From the NCBI GenBank assembly GCA_038231495.1, contig JBBRLG010000186.1, positions 1 through 12,217 of the forward strand: a DNA stretch of 12,217 bases, given 5' to 3'. Position numbers and translations under genes: made by a program. The first letter of the stretch is position 1; each line of letters starts with the position of its first letter. Below are positions 6,170 through 12,216 of this stretch, piece by piece. The DNA comes from JBBRLG01 sp038231495. GTDB lineage: Bacteria > Planctomycetota > Planctomycetia > Gemmatales > Gemmataceae. The notes under the pieces are model-generated. The model was not told the origin of the DNA. It saw only the letters and a list, made by a program, of their open reading frames with translations, and made no database searches.

Positions 6170-7519
6170 ATGTGGCATTTCGACGACCGCACCGTTCCCG
6201 ACCTTCAAACCGACCTGCCCGGCCCCAAGGCCCAGGCCTTGTTGGAGCGCGATGCCAAGTACGTCTCACCGTCGTACACCCGCGTCTATCCCCTCGTCGT
6301 CGCGCGCGGCAGCGGCGCGGTTATCGAAGATGTGGACGGCAACCTCTTCCTGGACTTCACCGCCGGCATCGCGGTGGCCTCGACCGGCCACTGTCACCCG
6401 CACGTCGTCGAAGCCGTCACCGACCAGGCGCACAAGCTGTTGCACATGTCCGGCACCGATTTCTACTACCAGCCGCAGATCGACCTGTCGCAGCGGTTGG
6501 CCGAGACCGGCCGTGGCACGAGTGCCAAGCGCGTCTTCTTTACCAACAGCGGTGCCGAGGCGCTGGAAGCGGCGCTCAAGCTCGCCCGCTGGCACACGGG
6601 CCGGTCGCGCGTCATTGCGTTCTTCGGCGCGTTTCACGGGCGCACTTACGGTGCGATGTCGCTGTCGGGATCGAAACTCGTCCACCGGCGCGGCTTCTCG
6701 CCGCTGGTGCCGGACATTCACCACGTCCCGTATCCACGCGGCTGTCAGAGTTGTGCGTTGCCCGGCTCGGTTTGCGAATGCGTCAAGCAGATCGAGGAGA
6801 CGGTGCTGCGGCGGACCGCGCCGCCCGACGAGGTGGCGGCCATTTTCGTCGAGCCGATTCAGGGCGAGGGTGGCTACCACGTGCCGCCGGCCGGTTTCCT
6901 TCCGGGCCTGCGCGAACTGTGCGACCGTCACGGCATTTTGCTCGTCGCCGACGAGGTGCAAAGCGGCATGGGTCGCACCGGCAAGCTGTGGGCCGTCGAG
7001 CACTGGGGCATCGAGCCGGACATCCTTTGTTCGGCCAAGGGCATCGCCAGCGGCATGCCGTTGGGCGCGATCATCGCCCGTGCCGAGGTGATGAACTGGC
7101 CCAGCGGCAGCCACGCCAGTACGTTCGGCGGCAACCCGGTCAGCTGCCGGGCCGCCCTGGCGACGTTGGACCTGTTGCAATCGGGTTACATGCAAAACGC
7201 CGCCGAACGCGGGGCACAATTGAAGCAAGGTTTGGCCCGGCTTCAGCAGGAGTTTCCGTTCGTCGGCGATGTGCGCGGCCTGGGTCTGATGGTGGCGATG
7301 GACCTGGTGCAGGCCCGCGACCCGTATTTGCACGACCCGGCCCTGCGCGACGCGGTGGTTGAGGCCGCGTTCCATGCCGGCTTGCTGCTACTGGGCTGCG
7401 GCGAAAGTGCGGTCCGTTTTTGCCCGCCGCTGTGCATTACGGCCGAGCAGGTGGACACGGCGGTCGGCATCCTCGGCAACGTGCTGGCGGCGCGGCGTGC
7501 GGTGCCGGTGGCGGTGTAA
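6170..7519 (+). CDS. Class III PLP-dependent aminotransferase (4-aminobutyrate/ornithine type)
   Basis: The 449-aa product is a fold-type I class III aminotransferase that moves the omega-amino group of a substrate such as GABA, ornithine or lysine to a 2-oxo acid. Landmarks are the start of the large domain LDFTAGIAVASTGHCHP (61-77), the phosphate-binding NSGAEA (126-131), FVEPIQGEGG (226-235), the PLP-ring Asp261 in VADEVQSGMGRTG, the Schiff-base Lys290 in CSAKG, and STFGGNP (317-323). A short insert at 191-204 carries four cysteines (192, 195, 202, 204). The ATG at 6170 follows AGGAG by nine bases; an upstream extension inside the toxin gene is rejected. The dehydrogenase upstream could oxidise the semialdehyde it makes. 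The exact substrate cannot be read from the sequence. A strong hairpin follows the stop. Confidence 0.9.
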   Translation: MWHFDDRTVPDLQTDLPGPKAQALLERDAKYVSPSYTRVYPLVVARGSGAVIEDVDGNLFLDFTAGIAVASTGHCHPHVVEAVTDQAHKLLHMSGTDFYYQPQIDLSQRLAETGRGTSAKRVFFTNSGAEALEAALKLARWHTGRSRVIAFFGAFHGRTYGAMSLSGSKLVHRRGFSPLVPDIHHVPYPRGCQSCALPGSVCECVKQIEETVLRRTAPPDEVAAIFVEPIQGEGGYHVPPAGFLPGLRELCDRHGILLVADEVQSGMGRTGKLWAVEHWGIEPDILCSAKGIASGMPLGAIIARAEVMNWPSGSHASTFGGNPVSCRAALATLDLLQSGYMQNAAERGAQLKQGLARLQQEFPFVGDVRGLGLMVAMDLVQARDPYLHDPALRDAVVEAAFHAGLLLLGCGESAVRFCPPLCITAEQVDTAVGILGNVLAARRAVPVAV

Positions 7520-7530
7520 TGTCGGCGGTC

Positions 7531-7564
7531 GCCGCTTGCGGCTTTGCGCTCAGCCGCAAGCGGC
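7531..7564. terminator. Bidirectional hairpin between convergent genes
   Basis: GCCGCTTGCGGC (7531-7542) and GCCGCAAGCGGC (7553-7564) are perfect reverse complements separated by 10 bases, giving a 12-bp stem. It fills most of the 48-base gap between the aminotransferase stop and the stop of the minus-strand phosphatase gene, where a two-way terminator is expected. There is no clear T-run on either side. It is also a pair of inverted copies of the dispersed palindrome described at 3378. Confidence 0.7.
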
Positions 7565-7567
7565 AAA

Positions 7568-9190
7568 TCACGTCCGCCGCAACAGCAACAACGTCTGATC
7601 GTCTTGCAATTCCGTCTGCCTGGTGAACTGCTGCACCGCAGCACTGGCCGCCTCGGCACATTGTTCCAGCGGCAGACGTGAATTCGCACCACCCAGCACT
7701 TCGCACAATCGTTCCCGGCCGAACATCGTGGTACCGTCCGGCGCGAACGCTTCCGTGAAGCCGTCGGTGTACAGGATCAACGTCTCGCCCGCTGCCAGCG
7801 CCAACGGCAAGTCGTCAACGACCAAATGCAACGGCGAAAAGCCGAGCATCAGTGCCGGTTTGACCGGGATTTCCTCGATGTGCCCGTCGGCCCGCCGCAG
7901 CAGCGGCGGCGGGTGGCCGCCCGACGCCAGGAGCAGCGTGCCGTCGTCCGCGTTGTAAACGCCGTGGATCAGCGTGACGAACAGGGCCGTGGGGTTGTCG
8001 GCAACGAGGGCCGCGTTGAGCCGCCGCAAGAGGTCCGCCGGGCCAGACGCCGCCGCGGCCAGGTGCCGGCTCAGCGTCCGCACGGCAATCATGAACAGCG
8101 CCGCCGGCATCCCCTTGCCGGACACGTCGCCCAAAAAGAATGCCAGTCGGCCGTCGGGCAGCGGGAAGAAGTCGTACAGGTCGCCGGACACTTCGCGGGC
8201 CGGGTGGACGCGGGCGAACAACTCCATTTGCCCCTTGCCCAACGGCTCGAAGTCGGCGGGCAAAAACGACTGCTGTATTTCGCGCGCCAGCAACAACTCC
8301 TGCCGCAGTCTGGCCTCGCGCAAGATTTCGGCGTGCAGGGCCACGTTCTCCAGCACCACACCCACTTGCAAGCCGATCGCCGTCAGCAACTCCAGGTCTT
8401 CGGCGTGCAGGCGCTGCCCCTTGCGGATGCAATCGAGCTGGATGACGCCAAGCCGCCGGCCCTGGCTGCCGAGCAAAGGTACGCATAAAAAAGATCGCAA
8501 ATTGAGCGAAACCAGCGACGCCGACAGCTTCACGCGCGGGTCGTCGCCGACATCTTCACTCAGGAGGCCGACCCCCTCGTCGAGTGCGGCTTTCACGAGC
8601 GTACGGCTGTAGGGATAATCGCCCTTGGCATTAGCGCGCGTCCGCTGGACGCGAACGACGTGGTGCTCGCCCTCGCACAACAACACCATGCCGCGGTCGG
8701 CCTGCGGGAACAGCCGAAACAGGTGATCGACCAGTTGGCCCAACAGCGGATCGAGTTCGAGCGTGTTGCCGAGGTGGCGGGCGATTTCGAGTACGACCTG
8801 GAGTCGATAGGTGGCGTTCTGCGCGAACAGGGTGCGGTTGGACGGTTGGGCTTCGACCCGAGCGCGGATGACCTGCTCGTTCTCCGGACTGGGTTCGGAC
8901 CCTTCCAGTCGTAGACCGAAGACGTAGGGGCCGATCTGCAACTGGTCGGTGGCCAGCAGAGGCGCGCGGCGGGTGACGCGGTTGCCGTTGAGCCAGGTGC
9001 CGTTGCTGCTGCCGACGTCCTCGACGAAGAATTCGCCATCGTCCTGGACGATCTGGGCGTGCTGGCGGCTGACGGCAAGCGAATCGAGGTAGACGTGCGC
9101 GTCCGGCTGCCGGCCGATGGCCGTGCAGGGTCCGGTGAGGGAAAACCGCTGGCCCGGCTTGGGGCCTTGGAGAACGATGAGGGACGCCAT
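7568..9190 (-). CDS. FHA-GAF-PP2C (SpoIIE/RsbU-type) serine/threonine phosphatase
   Basis: The 540-aa product has three domains. Residues about 1-97 form a forkhead-associated domain that binds phosphothreonine peptides, with AIGR (24-27), SRQH (41-44) and GSSNGTWLNGN (60-70). Residues about 125-285 form a GAF sensor domain. After a helical linker (287-309), residues about 320-540 form a SpoIIE/RsbU-type PP2C phosphatase, with SGDLYDFF (335-342), GDVSGKGMPAALF (354-366), ASGGHPPPLL (422-431), LYTDGFTEA (473-481) and DDQT (530-533). The metal-binding aspartates 337, 355, 476 and 531 are all present, so it should be active. Relatives dephosphorylate anti-anti-sigma factors, but no STAS or RsbW-type gene lies nearby. 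The start chosen is the ATG of MASLIVLQGPKPG, which begins the FHA domain; GAGGG lies very close upstream. It follows a 61-aa gene after 111 bases. Confidence 0.92.
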   Translation of the reverse strand: MASLIVLQGPKPGQRFSLTGPCTAIGRQPDAHVYLDSLAVSRQHAQIVQDDGEFFVEDVGSSNGTWLNGNRVTRRAPLLATDQLQIGPYVFGLRLEGSEPSPENEQVIRARVEAQPSNRTLFAQNATYRLQVVLEIARHLGNTLELDPLLGQLVDHLFRLFPQADRGMVLLCEGEHHVVRVQRTRANAKGDYPYSRTLVKAALDEGVGLLSEDVGDDPRVKLSASLVSLNLRSFLCVPLLGSQGRRLGVIQLDCIRKGQRLHAEDLELLTAIGLQVGVVLENVALHAEILREARLRQELLLAREIQQSFLPADFEPLGKGQMELFARVHPAREVSGDLYDFFPLPDGRLAFFLGDVSGKGMPAALFMIAVRTLSRHLAAAASGPADLLRRLNAALVADNPTALFVTLIHGVYNADDGTLLLASGGHPPPLLRRADGHIEEIPVKPALMLGFSPLHLVVDDLPLALAAGETLILYTDGFTEAFAPDGTTMFGRERLCEVLGGANSRLPLEQCAEAASAAVQQFTRQTELQDDQTLLLLRRT

Positions 9191-9262
9191 GCCCTCTGTT
9201 GTACCCCGGCGGCAACGGGGACGCCAGTGCGCCGTGGCTACCGCGCGACCGCGACGCGACCA

Positions 9263-9282
9263 CGGCGGACTTTCGTCCGCCG
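9263..9282. repeat. Short perfect hairpin CGGCGGAC-TTTC-GTCCGCCG
   Basis: An 8-bp perfect stem with a four-base loop lies in the 111-base gap between the 61-aa gene and the phosphatase gene, both on the minus strand. Just overlapping it, GCCGTGG (9231-9237) and CCACGGC (9260-9266) form a second inverted pair. There is no T-run on the minus strand, so it is not a standard intrinsic terminator. It could be an intercistronic processing or stability element, or a dispersed repeat. Confidence 0.5.
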
Positions 9283-9301
9283 CTCGCCATTCCGCCACTG
9301 T

Positions 9302-9487
9302 CTACTGCAACCACTCGGCGGGCACGGGTTCCTTGATGTGCTCGTCCTTGGCGAAAACGCGGACCTCCATCAGCTTCTCGCCCTCGCCCTCTTTCACCTT
9401 GAGGAAGCGAACGCCCTTGGCGTCCTTCACCTTGCGGTTGGCGGCGATGGCCTTCCATTGGGCTTTGGAAATCTGAGGTGCTGCCAC
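9302..9487 (-). CDS. Small basic hypothetical protein (61 aa)
   Basis: The gene starts at a GTG (9485-9487) preceded by AAAGGAG five bases upstream, one of the best ribosome-binding sites in the window. The frame remains open further upstream to 9679, but there is no comparable start signal there, so the short form is preferred. The protein is rich in lysine and glutamate, with no cysteine, signal peptide or membrane segment. It reads as a helix (SKAQWKAIAANRKVKDAKG) followed by two strands (VRFLKVKEGEGEKLMEVRVFAK) and ends in PVPAEWLQ. I do not recognise a family. It lies upstream of the phosphatase gene on the same strand, but the 111-base gap with a hairpin makes co-transcription uncertain. 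Confidence 0.7.
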   Translation of the reverse strand: MAAPQISKAQWKAIAANRKVKDAKGVRFLKVKEGEGEKLMEVRVFAKDEHIKEPVPAEWLQ

Positions 9488-9633
9488 GGCTTCTCCTTTA
9501 CGGGCGAATGTCTGGGTGGTGTCACAGGCTTGGCTCCGCTCGTGTACCAACCATGATATTACGAACCCAGCGCCTTTCAGGCCGCTGCCGGAGGGCAAAA
9601 AGGAGAAAGGAAGCCATTCCCCGGCGCTGCAAT

Positions 9634-9645
9634 GCCGCAAGCGGC
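9634..9645. repeat. Dispersed palindrome GCCGCAAGCGGC, copy 4
   Basis: This is another exact copy of the 12-base palindrome found at 3378-3389 and twice at 7531-7564. It lies between the spoVG stop and the 61-aa gene, about 16 bases from the hairpin at 9661. Confidence 0.65.
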
Positions 9646-9660
9646 AAGGCAAACGCGAAC

Positions 9661-9692
9661 GGCGGACGGAAGGTCGCAACCTTCCGCCCGCC
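9661..9692 (-). terminator. Hairpin downstream of spoVG
   Basis: CGGAAGGT (9667-9674) and ACCTTCCG (9679-9686) form a perfect 8-bp stem with the loop CGCA. It is extended, after one mismatch, by GGCGG (9661-9665) pairing with CCGCC (9688-9692). It starts about 27 bases beyond the spoVG stop on the minus strand, the expected place for a terminator of the ispE-spoVG unit. Only short T-stretches follow, so the termination role is inferred from position and stability. Confidence 0.5.
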
Positions 9693-9718
9693 GGTTATTT
9701 CTTACGATCGATCCCGCG

Positions 9719-10309
9719 TCAGATCACGCCGGCGCCGAAGCCGTCGGACGACTTCTCGGCGTGGACGGCCTGGCTGGCGGGTTGCGGCACCGCGTGGCGG
9801 CCGCGCGGGCCGTGGTTGCCGTGCGTGCGGTAGCCGCGCACCGGACCGTTCGCCTCGCCGCCGACCGTGCCCAGCGGTGCGTCGTAGTCGCTGTCAAAGT
9901 CGTCGTAATTGCACACGTAGCCGGGCTGCTTGGAGCGTTCCTTCTCGGCGTGGAACGCCTTGAGCACCGCGCCCTGGATCACCTCGCGGCAGGCCGAGTT
10001 GATCGGGTGCGCGATGTCGGCGTGCAGCTTGACCCGGCCGTCCACGTCGCGGGTGGCCCGGTCCTCGTCCAGCTTGCCGCCGCACTGGTTGCAGAACCGC
10101 GCCCGCAGGTGGTTCTTCGACCCGCAGCCGCCACACCGGTCCGTCAGCTTGCGGCTCGGCATGGCCACAAAGGACCCCTTGGTGCCTTCGATGATCTTCA
10201 GGTCGCGCACGACGAAGGCGTCGGCGAACGTCACCGAACAGAACGCTTGCAGGCGTTCGTTCTCGTTGTTGTCTTCCATGAGCTTGATACGGACTTCGGT
10301 GATGACCAC
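9719..10309 (-). CDS. spoVG: SpoVG-family RNA/DNA-binding regulator with inserted zinc ribbon
   Basis: The 196-aa product begins with the SpoVG core: ITEVRIKLMED (3-13), LQAFCSVTFADAFVVRDLKIIEG (20-42) and FVAMPSRKLTD (47-57). It then has a four-cysteine zinc ribbon (Cys59, 62, 73, 76) and returns to the core with KLHADIAHPINSACREVIQ (94-112). The C-terminal 60 residues are low-complexity, rich in Gly, Asp and His. SpoVG of Bacillus and Staphylococcus is about 100 aa, has no zinc ribbon, and binds nucleic acid to tune gene expression. The histidine-proline-isoleucine segment is kept here. The start is a GTG (10307-10309) seven bases after AGGAG, itself preceded by an A-rich stretch. The gene follows ispE by 28 bases and is almost certainly co-transcribed with it. 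Confidence 0.92.
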   Translation of the reverse strand: MVITEVRIKLMEDNNENERLQAFCSVTFADAFVVRDLKIIEGTKGSFVAMPSRKLTDRCGGCGSKNHLRARFCNQCGGKLDEDRATRDVDGRVKLHADIAHPINSACREVIQGAVLKAFHAEKERSKQPGYVCNYDDFDSDYDAPLGTVGGEANGPVRGYRTHGNHGPRGRHAVPQPASQAVHAEKSSDGFGAGVI

Positions 10310-10337
10310 AGTTGTTCTCCTTTTTTCTGTGGCACAC

Positions 10338-11222
10338 TCAAATGCAACTCCTCACGCTAAGGACACGCTCCCCGTCCCGCGCCTCCCGTGCCCGGCTCAG
10401 GGTGCGTGTGATGCGGAGGGCCTCGCCGGCGTCGCGGCACAGTGCATAGACGGTGCTGCCGCTGCCGCTCATCAACTGCCCCGCGGGCCCTAGCCGGGCC
10501 AGCCGTTCGTAGGCGCTGGCCACCGCGGGACACAGCCGTTCTGCCGCCGGCTGAAGCCGGTTGTGCAAGAGACGGCCCAACTCCTCCACGTCTCCCGTTC
10601 GTGCCGCCGCGCGCACCTCCTTGCCGCTCAGCGGTTCCACCGGCACCGTCAGGTTCCGAAATACTTCGGCGGTGGACAGACCGACCGGGGGACACACCAA
10701 CACGAAATCGAGCGGCCTTCCCAATACGAGCGGCTCGACCTGCTCGCCCCGCCCGGTACACCAGGCGGCGGGGGTCGCGAAGAAGAACGGGACGTCGCTG
10801 CCCAGTTCGCCGCCGAGTTCCGCCAGCACGGCTCGATCCCAGCCGAGGTTCCACAAGCGGTTCAACCCCGCCAGGGTGGCGGCGGCGTCGCTCGACCCCC
10901 CCGCCAGGCCGGCGGCCAGGGGGAGCCGTTTCCGCAACCGGATCGTCACGCCGCCCGCGTGGCCGGCTCGCCGCCGGACCAACTCGGCCGCGCGACAGAT
11001 CAGGTTGTCAGGCCCGGTGGACAGGTTATCGCGGTCGCACTGGAGCCTTACGGCACCAGACGGGTCCTCCGTGAATTCCAGGGTGTCGTACAGGTTGACC
11101 GCCACCATGAGCGTCGCCAGCTCGTGGTAGCCGTCGTCCCGGCGGCGCAGGACTTCCAGGTGCAGGTTCACTTTCGCCGGCGTGCGAACGACCAGACCGG
11201 CAGAGTCGCGGTGGATGAGCAT
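10338..11222 (-). CDS. ispE: 4-diphosphocytidyl-2-C-methyl-D-erythritol kinase
   Basis: The 294-aa product is the GHMP-family kinase that phosphorylates 4-diphosphocytidyl-2-C-methylerythritol with ATP in the non-mevalonate (MEP) isoprenoid pathway. It shows the substrate-site TPAKVNLHLEVL near the start (Lys17, Asn19), the GHMP ATP-binding loop LPLAAGLAGGSSDAAATL (100-117), the catalytic-type Asp143 in GSDVPFF, and the glycine-rich MSGSGSTVYAL (251-261). The length matches the family. The ATG at 11220-11222 puts the conserved TPAKVNL at residue 14; it has no clear Shine-Dalgarno sequence. An in-frame ATG at 11253-11255 would add only 11 residues with no better ribosome site. A near-consensus promoter lies about 150 bases upstream and spoVG follows 28 bases downstream. 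Confidence 0.95.
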   Translation of the reverse strand: MLIHRDSAGLVVRTPAKVNLHLEVLRRRDDGYHELATLMVAVNLYDTLEFTEDPSGAVRLQCDRDNLSTGPDNLICRAAELVRRRAGHAGGVTIRLRKRLPLAAGLAGGSSDAAATLAGLNRLWNLGWDRAVLAELGGELGSDVPFFFATPAAWCTGRGEQVEPLVLGRPLDFVLVCPPVGLSTAEVFRNLTVPVEPLSGKEVRAAARTGDVEELGRLLHNRLQPAAERLCPAVASAYERLARLGPAGQLMSGSGSTVYALCRDAGEALRITRTLSRAREARDGERVLSVRSCI

Positions 11223-11626
11223 GGATGGGAAAGTACGGGTTAAAGAGAGTCCCATCCGTGGGTGTCGTGCGGGTTGCCGACATCCCGGTGCCGCTCCATC
11301 TTGCCGGGGCCGATCGTCGGTGGCGAAGGCTGGCCGTTTTGCTCCGGAACCAGCCAACACCATGAACGGGGGCGATAATACCCGCCGCGCACGGGAGCGT
11401 CAAGCCGGCTATGCGCGGGGTCGCGGAACGCTGCGCGGAACCGTCGTTGTGCGCGGGCCGGGCGGAGGGAACGGGCGGCGAGTGACAGGGCGTTGTCGGT
11501 CGGGCGCGGGGGGCACCGCGGCCATTTTTTCCTTGCCGCGCGCCCCCTTTGCCGGTAGCGTTTGAGTTCTCGCGGCCGTGCGCCGCGAAAGGACCCGGTT
11601 GTTTCAACCAGACGAAGGAGGCGAAC
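11223..11626. other. Divergent intergenic region between ispE and the lipoprotein gene
   Basis: About 400 bases without a supported gene. It contains the ispE promoter on the minus strand (listed separately). Towards the lipoprotein gene it contains several short hairpins: CGCGG/CCGCG (11505-11520), followed four bases later by six T (11525-11530); an overlapping alternative CGCGGC/GCCGCG (11517-11540); TCGCGGC/GCCGCGA (11570-11588); and GGTTG/CAACC (about 11597-11609), just before the ribosome-binding site. No convincing plus-strand promoter for the lipoprotein was seen. In DNA this GC-rich, short stems are expected by chance. Confidence 0.5.
11375..11403 (-). promoter_or_regulatory. Near-consensus sigma70 promoter for ispE-spoVG
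   Basis: On the minus strand TTGACG (11398-11403) and TATTAT (11375-11380) are separated by exactly 17 bases, each matching five of six consensus positions. Transcription would start near 11368, giving a leader of about 145 bases before the ispE ATG. Confidence 0.65.
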
Positions 11627-12133
11627 ATGCGCGTGTGGCACCTGACATTCGTGGCGGGACTCGGCCTGGCTCTGGCGGGGTGTGGCCCGGCCAGCACGCC
11701 GAATAGGAACCCCGGCGGCTCGCCCCCCGCCGACACCAAGGCGCAGGTCGGCCTCGGCGACGAGCCGGCCGTCCTGCGGGGCAAGATGCTCGGCAAATGG
11801 ACGGCCATCGACAACGGCAAGCCGGTCTCGTACGAATTCGCCAAGGACGACACCTACAAAACCGAGGCCGACAAGCTGAAACTTTCCGGCAAGTGGAAGA
11901 CGCTCGACGACAAGACCGTCGAACTCACCTACACGCTGACGGACGAGCAGCTCGCGGTTGCCAAAGAATTGTGGAAGATGACGAACGACCTGATCGACAA
12001 AGGCCCGGTCATTCCCGGCATCCAGATCGAGAAGCAGCCGGAGCCGAAAATGGAGAACGCGATCAAGCTGCGCGCCGCGGTCAACGGCGACGAGTTGAGC
12101 CTGGGACCGCAACAGCTCAAGCGGGCGAAGTAA
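11627..12133 (+). CDS. Small lipoprotein, planctomycete type
   Basis: The 168-aa product starts with a lipoprotein signal peptide: a short n-region (MRVWH), a hydrophobic stretch and the lipobox L16-A17-G18-C19. It would be cleaved before Cys19 and lipid-anchored to a membrane. A low-complexity linker rich in Pro, Gly and Asn follows (20-45), and then a lysine- and aspartate-rich domain with MLGKWTAIDNGKPVSYEFAKDDTYK and LSGKWKTLDDKTVELTYTL. Repeated GKW-x-strand motifs like these recall the small paralogous secreted families annotated in Gemmata (TIGR03066-like), where strands probably form a barrel-like fold. No enzymatic motif is seen. The ATG at 11627 is five bases after AAGGAGG; an in-frame start further up at 11549 would bury the signal peptide and is rejected. 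Function is unknown. Confidence 0.85.
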   Translation: MRVWHLTFVAGLGLALAGCGPASTPNRNPGGSPPADTKAQVGLGDEPAVLRGKMLGKWTAIDNGKPVSYEFAKDDTYKTEADKLKLSGKWKTLDDKTVELTYTLTDEQLAVAKELWKMTNDLIDKGPVIPGIQIEKQPEPKMENAIKLRAAVNGDELSLGPQQLKRAK

Positions 12134-12153
12134 GGATTTGCGAAGTAATAGTT

Positions 12154-12216
12154 TCGTCAGAGCCGCGACCGTAAGGGCGGAGATACACCGCTCCCATACG
12201 GTCGCGGCTCTGACGA
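12154..12216. repeat. 20-bp perfect inverted repeat, terminator or dispersed element
   Basis: Arms at 12154-12173 and 12197-12216 are perfectly complementary over 20 bp, starting TCGTCAGAGCCGCGACCGTA. They enclose a 23-base loop that itself contains nearly pairing GGGCGG and CCGCTCCC. It begins 20 bases after the lipoprotein stop, so it could end that transcript, but there is no T-run before the window stops. The stem is longer and more perfect than a normal terminator and looks like a repeated mobile-type palindrome. Confidence 0.7.

Noticed and set aside
6266..7375. Long minus-strand open frame (369 codons) opposite the aminotransferase
   Set aside because: Complement of a clear class III aminotransferase with all catalytic residues; no motif of its own.
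11240..12112. Minus-strand open frame opposite the lipoprotein gene
   Set aside because: The plus strand has a lipobox, a strong ribosome site and sensible composition; the minus frame has none of these.
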